Shown piece after piece: positions 58,469 through 64,000 of a stretch of DNA of 64,000 nt. A program made the translations under genes and the position numbers. This DNA comes from Crossaster papposus. Taxonomy: Eukaryota > Echinodermata > Asteroidea > Velatida > Solasteridae. The stretch spans positions 930,001 to 994,000 of the forward strand of contig JBAIAA010000412.1 of NCBI GenBank assembly GCA_037893245.1. Direction: 5' to 3'. The notes under the pieces are model-generated. The model made no database searches, was not told the origin of the DNA, and worked only from the letters and a program-made list of their open reading frames with translations. How positions within the stretch are numbered: the first letter of the stretch is position 1; each line of letters opens with the position of its first letter.

Positions 58469-60412
58469 TTAAGCATCACTTTGAGGCAAATACCACTCTA
58501 CAGCTCTATCATATCCATTCATCATGGTAAGGTCCCTTGCATTCACTCGATACTGGAATGGAACCAGTTTGTTAAGTCCCTTCCTGAAGTCGCGCATTTG
58601 GAGGCCATGGTATTTCTTGACGCTCTCAAATGATAGTACTTTCTTGAGTGATGATATGCCTAGTCCCCCTGCCATGATGTCACCACGGAGATACATCAGA
58701 AAGAAGATAGTATTGTTGTAATATTCTCTGATGCCATTAAAGCCATCTACCTTCTTACCAGTGTCCAGATACAAAGCCCCATTACAGCGCAGAAACTCGG
58801 GTGTAAGCACCGCAGATCTAATGTCAGCTCCTGGTACTAGCTCAATCCAGTTCATACTCTCAGTGACAATAGCTGAGTAGCTGTTGCTAGCACTAAGCAG
58901 TGGCTTAAATGTCTGCAGGAGTTTAGCGAATCCGACGTAGTCAGCAAGGTTGGAGGCGAAGATTCGGTCATAGCTGGGAAGGTTCAAGGTTTGATGATGA
59001 TTAGGAAAGTCCAGACAGTTAGCCAAGGAGACATAAATAAGGAGCCTTCCTTGAAGGATGAGACTCTTGACCTTCTGGAGGAGGTTTGTCACATACTTGT
59101 GGTACATCACCATTGGAGAGGAGTGGGATCCGGAGGTGTGTTCTCTAACTCTCAAACAGTCCCACACAGAAAAGGGAAATGACGACTCCTTGATACAGTA
59201 CACAAAGTCACAGTCTTCTGGGGCCGTTATTTCAGAAACATGTACAAAATATGCACCGCGTCCAGTAAGTGTTGGGTTGTCAAATGGCAAAAGTTCTTTT
59301 CTCACTGTTTGCGTTGGGACAAACAAAGCGTGGTCAAACCACTCCTTGTTGGTCTTCTGGTCTTCCGGTGAGAGACGTGCTAGATAAATTGACACACCTT
59401 CTTTAACAATATCTGGCTCAAACACTTTCCTTCGTTGCTTTCTTAGATTGATCGAGTTTCTCTTGTCTCTCTGACATTCCAATGATTGCCATCTCTCCCA
59501 AACTTGGCACAGATACCTAAGGTCTTCATCCAGAACAGTCACTAGTCCTTTGGTGGCATCATGGAGTTGACGAGCACTCATCTGAATGAGTTGTCCTAAG
59601 CTTGTCTTGATCAAGTCGTACTCTCTCTTGGAAATATGGAGTGAGTACCAAATGGTTGTCAAACTGGAAGTAATGTAGTCAGTGTCTGCGAAGCGAACCA
59701 ACACGAAGAGAAACAGCACATTTCTTGCCATGACAAAAGGATCGTAGTCATTGAGGGTGACGTGAAGTTTCCCCTGATACTTATCAGGCAAGGAAGCAGC
59801 CGTCAAAACTGTGCTTCGTAAATCTCCACAACCAGCAGACAAAACGTGGAAATCACTGGTCAACTGTTCAGCTGCCGTCTCATCAGACAACTCATTACTG
59901 GCAAGTTTAAGGAAGTCCTCGGCCATAGTGTTTCCAAAATAATGACTTGCGTCAGCAACCCTTGTGCTAGACGCTAGCCTAGAGTTTTTGTCTGCTAGCT
60001 CGATAGACAGATTTGTGATGACTTTCTTAATCTGATTGCATGTCTCTTTATGGTCTTTCCAGTCTTTCTTCTGACATTCTTTATTGCAGTACCACACATT
60101 GTTGCAACCTGCACACTGAAAAAAACACAACAAACATTTTTAAGTATTTTAAAGACGAAATTACATTTTAAGTATGATTATAAACCACTGCATTTACATG
60201 TATCCCACCTCACTGATATTTGGAGCTGTCCTTCCACATGCGTCACATGTTTTATTCCCATACACTTTGCACTCCACACTTTGATGCCTGGCTTCGTCTC
60301 TGGTCCTACATGGCCTACTGCAGTATTTTGCCATTGTGCAAAACTCACAAGGTACTAAATGTTGAGGGAGGACCTTCTCACAACGCCAGCAGTGTCCGAG
60401 CTGAACATCCAT
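58469..60412 (-). CDS. MYND/DUF4470 array gene, copy H (beta class)
   Basis: Exons 60412-60209 and 60115-58469, intron 93 bp; 616 residues, intact. Beta markers: VECKVYGNKTCDACGRTAPN, TQTVRKELLPF, FVHVSEITAPEDC, SAVLTPEFLRCNGALYLD. The donor is GAG/GTGGGA rather than GTAGGA. The N-terminal part of exon 2 has its own variants (VITNLSIELADKNSRLASS). Three copies of the start-codon block exist here (ATGs at 60412, 60471, 60530), the most in the array. Closest relatives are D and I. Confidence 0.88.
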
Positions 60413-60570
60413 GGTTATGCTGCATTGATGTAAAATGAGCTAGATCATCAGTGTCCGGGCTGAACATCCATGGTTATGCTGCATTGATGTAAAATGAGCT
60501 AGATTATCAGTGTCCGAGCTGAACATCCATGGTTATATGCTGCAGTGATGTAAAATGAGCTAGATCATCA
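60395..60570 (-). repeat. Start-codon minisatellite, 3 units of 59 bp
   Basis: Each unit holds AACCATGGATGTTCAG plus the codons for the first residues, followed by a stretch ending in TACATCAATGCAG. Distances between the ATGs are 59 and 59. Two-unit versions stand at copies D (61 bp), E (59 bp) and F (61 bp); copies C and G have one. Confidence 0.85.
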
Positions 60571-61042
60571 TTAACCATTAAGTACCGAACAAAATTGGTG
60601 AAAAATCATTGAGTGGCTCAAATTTGAAAATTGAAGGACTGATACTTTTCCAATTACATTGGTACAAATGTATTAAAGGTAGATGTACATCTCTATATAG
60701 GATACACCTTTTGCAGATATCAAAAAAAATTACTTCCGAATGATTAAAAAATATCTTACTTATTTGAAAGTAAATAATGATTCTAGGCATCCAGCAAAAT
60801 GATTGCACTAGGTATTGTGTAATTGTTCCTAAAAATTAAATTTTTATTAAAAGAAATCACGATTACCAGACGGCTATCGCAAACATAACAAGAACTGCTC
60901 TACATTTTTTGCCAATTTCACATGATCCCCTTCCCTTGCAGTGAAAACGAGCAACATTGTATTTTTTGTAAACATCGTGTACAAGTGGGCCTATTATTTG
61001 TCTAGTCTGACCAATTCAAGCATTACTGGTATGTACACTTAC

Positions 61043-61099
61043 CTGGTAGCTGAAATATCCTTTTATGAAGTGCCAGGGTTGTTGAGGACAACCAATTTA
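61043..61099 (-). promoter_or_regulatory. Shared upstream module of copy H (putative 5' exon)
   Basis: Hairpin GGTTGTCCTCAACAACC and donor CTACCAG/GTAAGTG (GT at 61042-61041). Confidence 0.45.
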
Positions 61100-61502
61100 T
61101 GTATTAAGTTTCTTAAATTGTTAGATGCAGAAGTACAGCAACATAAGTTTGACAACAGCATTCATGTACATGTACATGTCTGTCTGGTCTGAAGAAAAGA
61201 ATCCTGATAGGGCCGGAAGTAGCCTACACATTAACTGTGTGTTGCTCATGACCGTACAATTGAGGAAATTCCCACATGAGAAATACACGTAGGCCAGTTC
61301 TATTTATAACTCGGCTATTGTACGAAGATCACCTGTTTTGGTTTAGTGATCCATATTGTTATAAAAATGCATGAAATTTAGCTGAAGCAGTGGTATACGT
61401 ACAGTATACGGGGATGCGATATTTCACTTGCAGTACTTACAAGTAGGACAAATTTTACAAGTTTAATCTGGCAGTAAAGTTATTTACACTAAATTATGAA
61501 CT

Positions 61503-61672
61503 CTCCCCGCTCACTCTTTCTCCCCCCCCCCCCCCCCCCTCCGCTCACTCTTCCCCACCCCCTCCGCTCACCCCTCCCCCCCCCCCCTCCCACGCTCACC
61601 CCCTTCCCGCTCACTCACCCCCCCCCCCCCCCCCTCCCACGCTCACCCCCTTCCCGCTCACTCACCCCCTCC
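61503..61672. repeat. Expanded C-rich / CCCTCCGCTCAC simple repeat
   Basis: Long C runs (14 or more) alternate with CGCTCACTC and CCCACGCTCACCC units. The same spot in the other spacers has only a short CTCCCCTCCCTCCCTC, so this is a local expansion. The minus strand is G-rich and could form quadruplex structures; assembly length is uncertain. Confidence 0.85.
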
Positions 61673-62288
61673 CTTCAAATTGTAATTATAAAGTTAAAAC
61701 TTCAATTTTCATGATTTCTCTTTAGGAAGCCCCAACCCTTATTGAATTGATTTGCACCTTCATCAGCAAAATGGTTTTAAGTTACAGCCAGTTAAAGCCA
61801 CAGACATCTCATAGCAATTTGTGGTTTCAAATGTTTTATTGTGTATGCTTTAATTTAGAGGGCAATTTACCAGACAGTTCCCATACCTTGAAATAAACAC
61901 AAAGATTTCTTCTTCAGAAATCAATAAATATATTTTGTTCAGTTTTAAATTTCTACGCTACAAATTAGACTTGAAATAATTCAATAAAATAAGAACTAAG
62001 ATTTGTTTTAGTTTTTATAGGAAGAATACACCATTTGCAGATATCAACAAATTTTACTACCGAATTATTAAGAAAAGTCTTACTTATTTGAAAGTAAATA
62101 ATGATTTTAGGCATCCAGCCAAATGATATCACTAGATATCCTGTAATTGTTCAAAAAAATTGAGTTTTATATAAAAAAAAAAACATGATCGGCAGACGGC
62201 AATTGTGAAAGTGAAAAAACCAAGAACAACTGCCTGACGCCGGTTGAAAACGAACGGTTGTTTTTCTTGCTTTTTTCTCGGCATCCAT

Positions 62289-62351
62289 AATAATAATAAT
62301 AACAGCTTTTTATATAGCGCCTTTTACAAGTTGAAAGCGCTTTACATTATT
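62289..62351. mobile_element. 63-bp LINE 3'-tail insertion, second copy
   Basis: Same insertion at the same position of the same MITE as 53188-53250, with flanks ATCCAT and ATCTAT. It was duplicated with the spacer, not inserted twice. Confidence 0.65.
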
Positions 62352-62910
62352 ATCTATGCCTTGTAAAACTTAAGACAGGTCAGTTAAACATTTTTTACTA
62401 TAAAACACAACCAAAAATCCACTCATTCCTGATAATTCAAGCAACTACCAATGGTGTATCTTACCTTTTAAGTGAGAGTCACTATAGTGAAAGGGAAGTC
62501 ATGATAATGACCATGTCATTTATAATGTCATAATTTGAATTAATTCTAACACAATTTACCCTGTACTTTACTAGCACAATCGAGCTATATTTAACCAGTT
62601 CCAAAACGAATTATTTTGAACTTGCCCAGGTGCGAGATTGTTTTTACGAACCTCGATCTGAGATGGGTTCAGACCATCATCTGTATTTAGTGAGGTCGTA
62701 TAGTGCAATCGCAGGAAGTATGAACCAACCTTAATTGAGCCATAAAGATTCTAAATTATCAACGGTTTGTATTCACACTCACTGCAAAGTTCTAAATTTT
62801 ATCCAAGTACATGTACACAATATTTAACTGTCGGCTTTTATTACATTACAAGCAAAGACTAAGATAATGCCTTTTCTCCCCATAAATGATTGGTAAGTCA
62901 AGCCAAACAG

Positions 62911-64000
62911 TTAAGCATCACTTCGAGGCAAATACCACTCTACAGCTCTATCATATCCATTCAGCATGGTAAGGTCCCTTGCATTCACTCGATACTGGAA
63001 TGAAACCAGTTTGTTAAGTCCCTTCCGGAAGTCGCGCATTTGGAGGCCATGATATTTCTTGACACTCTCAAATGACGGTACTTTCTTGAGTGATGATATG
63101 CCTAGTCCCCCTGCCATGATGTCACTACGAAGATACATCAGAAAGAAGATAGTATTGTTGTAATACTCTCTGATGCCATTGAAGCCATCTCCCTTCTTAC
63201 CAGTGTCCAGATACAAAGCCCCATAACAACGCAGAAACTCGGGTGTAAGCACCGCAGATTTAATGTCAGCTCCTGGTACTATCTTAATCCAGTTCATACT
63301 CTCAGTAACAATAGCTGAGTAGCTGTTGCTAGCACTAAGCAGTGGCTTGAATGTCTGCAGGAGTTTAGCGAATCCGACGTAGTCAGCAAGTTTGGAGGTG
63401 AAGATTCGGTCATAGCTGGGAAGGTTCAAGGTTTGATGATGATTAGGAAAGTCCAGACAGTTAGCCAAGGAGACATGAATAAGGAGCCTTCCTTGAAGGA
63501 TGAGACTCTTGACTTTCTGGAGGAGGTTTGTCACATACTTGTGGTACATGACCATCGGAGAGGAGTGGGATCCGGAGGTGTGTTTTCTAACTCTCAAACA
63601 GTCCCACGCAGAAAATGGAAATGACGACTCCTTGATACAGTACACAAAGTCACAATCTTCTGGGGCCGTTATTTCAGAAACATGTACAAAATATGCACCG
63701 CGTCCAGTAAGTGTTGGGTTGTCAAATGGCAAAAGTTCTTTTCTAACTGTTTGCGTTGGGACAAACAAACCGTGGTCAAACCACTCCTTGTTGGTCTTCT
63801 GGTCTTTTGGTGAGAGACGTGCTAGATAAATTGACACACCTTCTTTAACAATATCTGGCTCAAACACTTTCTTTCGTTGCTTTCTTAGATTGATCGAGTT
63901 TCTCTTGTCTCTCTGACATTCCAGTGATTGCCATCTCTCCCAAACTTGGTACAGATACCTAAGGTCTTCATCAGTCACAGTCACCAGTCCTTTAGTGGCA
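62911..64000 (-). CDS. MYND/DUF4470 array gene, copy I, cut by window edge (beta-like)
   Basis: The last ~362 codons of exon 2, open from the window end to TAA at 62911. The frame continues upstream past the edge (ATKGLVTVTDEDLRYL reads on without a stop), so the gene probably extends beyond. Beta-type in TQTVRKELLPF, FVHVSEITAPEDC and SAVLTPEFLRCYGALYLD. Differences include CLRVRKHTSGSHSS, as in D, and FTSKLADYVG. Finger exons and DUF4470 core are not visible. Confidence 0.85.
   Translation of the reverse strand, partial: ATKGLVTVTDEDLRYLYQVWERWQSLECQRDKRNSINLRKQRKKVFEPDIVKEGVSIYLARLSPKDQKTNKEWFDHGLFVPTQTVRKELLPFDNPTLTGRGAYFVHVSEITAPEDCDFVYCIKESSFPFSAWDCLRVRKHTSGSHSSPMVMYHKYVTNLLQKVKSLILQGRLLIHVSLANCLDFPNHHQTLNLPSYDRIFTSKLADYVGFAKLLQTFKPLLSASNSYSAIVTESMNWIKIVPGADIKSAVLTPEFLRCYGALYLDTGKKGDGFNGIREYYNNTIFFLMYLRSDIMAGGLGISSLKKVPSFESVKKYHGLQMRDFRKGLNKLVSFQYRVNARDLTMLNGYDRAVEWYLPRSDA

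Larger units (their letters stand above)
60571..62910. other. Spacer between copies H and I
   Basis: Truncated MITE relative (60700 to about 60900), shared module of copy H (61043-61099), a C-rich tract (61503-61672), a MITE member (62019 to about 62468) with the 63-bp insertion at 62289-62351, and AATAAA on the minus strand near 62835. Same type as the F-G spacer. Confidence 0.6.

Noticed and set aside
61496..61714. Proline-rich open frame of 72 codons
   Set aside because: It is only the translation of the C-rich simple repeat.

Overview
The window is animal nuclear DNA: AT-rich, with spliced genes (GT-AG introns), short MITE-type repeats, LINE and SINE remnants and a DIRS-type retrotransposon. 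The repeat style and the expanded MYND/DUF4470 gene family suggest a marine invertebrate deuterostome, possibly an echinoderm. That placement is inference from general character, not from a diagnostic sequence.

Left part (1-15.4 kb): two conserved housekeeping genes point away from each other. WARS2 (mitochondrial tryptophanyl-tRNA synthetase) lies on the minus strand with six coding exons (6471 down to 3073) that join in phase into 363 codons. CPOX (coproporphyrinogen-III oxidase) lies on the plus strand from 9441. Seven exons are readable up to 15411 (171 codons), but I found no exon for the catalytic half anywhere downstream.

Right part (16-64 kb): a head-to-tail, minus-strand array of nine copies (here A to I) of one gene family. 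Each gene has a 204-nt first coding exon and a ~1.65-kb second coding exon. The protein is about 615 residues: two MYND zinc fingers followed by a DUF4470-type, Rossmann/methyltransferase-like domain and a long C-terminal region. Seven copies look intact (A, B, C, D, E, G, H), F is a pseudogene, and I runs off the window edge. A and B are divergent. C to I are close and fall into two sequence classes, alpha (C, E, G) and beta (D, F, H, I). Most copies share an upstream module with a putative 5' noncoding exon, a small hairpin, and a 59-61 bp repeat around the start codon.

Mobile DNA is dense between the genes. A structurally complete ~5.94-kb DIRS element sits upstream of copy E (41378-47317), with inverted terminal repeats, an internal complementary region, a gag-like ORF, RT/RNase H, and a broken tyrosine recombinase carrying a 114-bp tandem repeat. 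A ~1.07-kb LINE 3' fragment has replaced the middle of copy F. A 379-bp MITE landed in the TTAA that contains F's stop codon. A tRNA-derived SINE lies between D and E. Members of the same MITE family occur in CPOX and in nearly every array spacer, where they may have helped unequal crossing-over.
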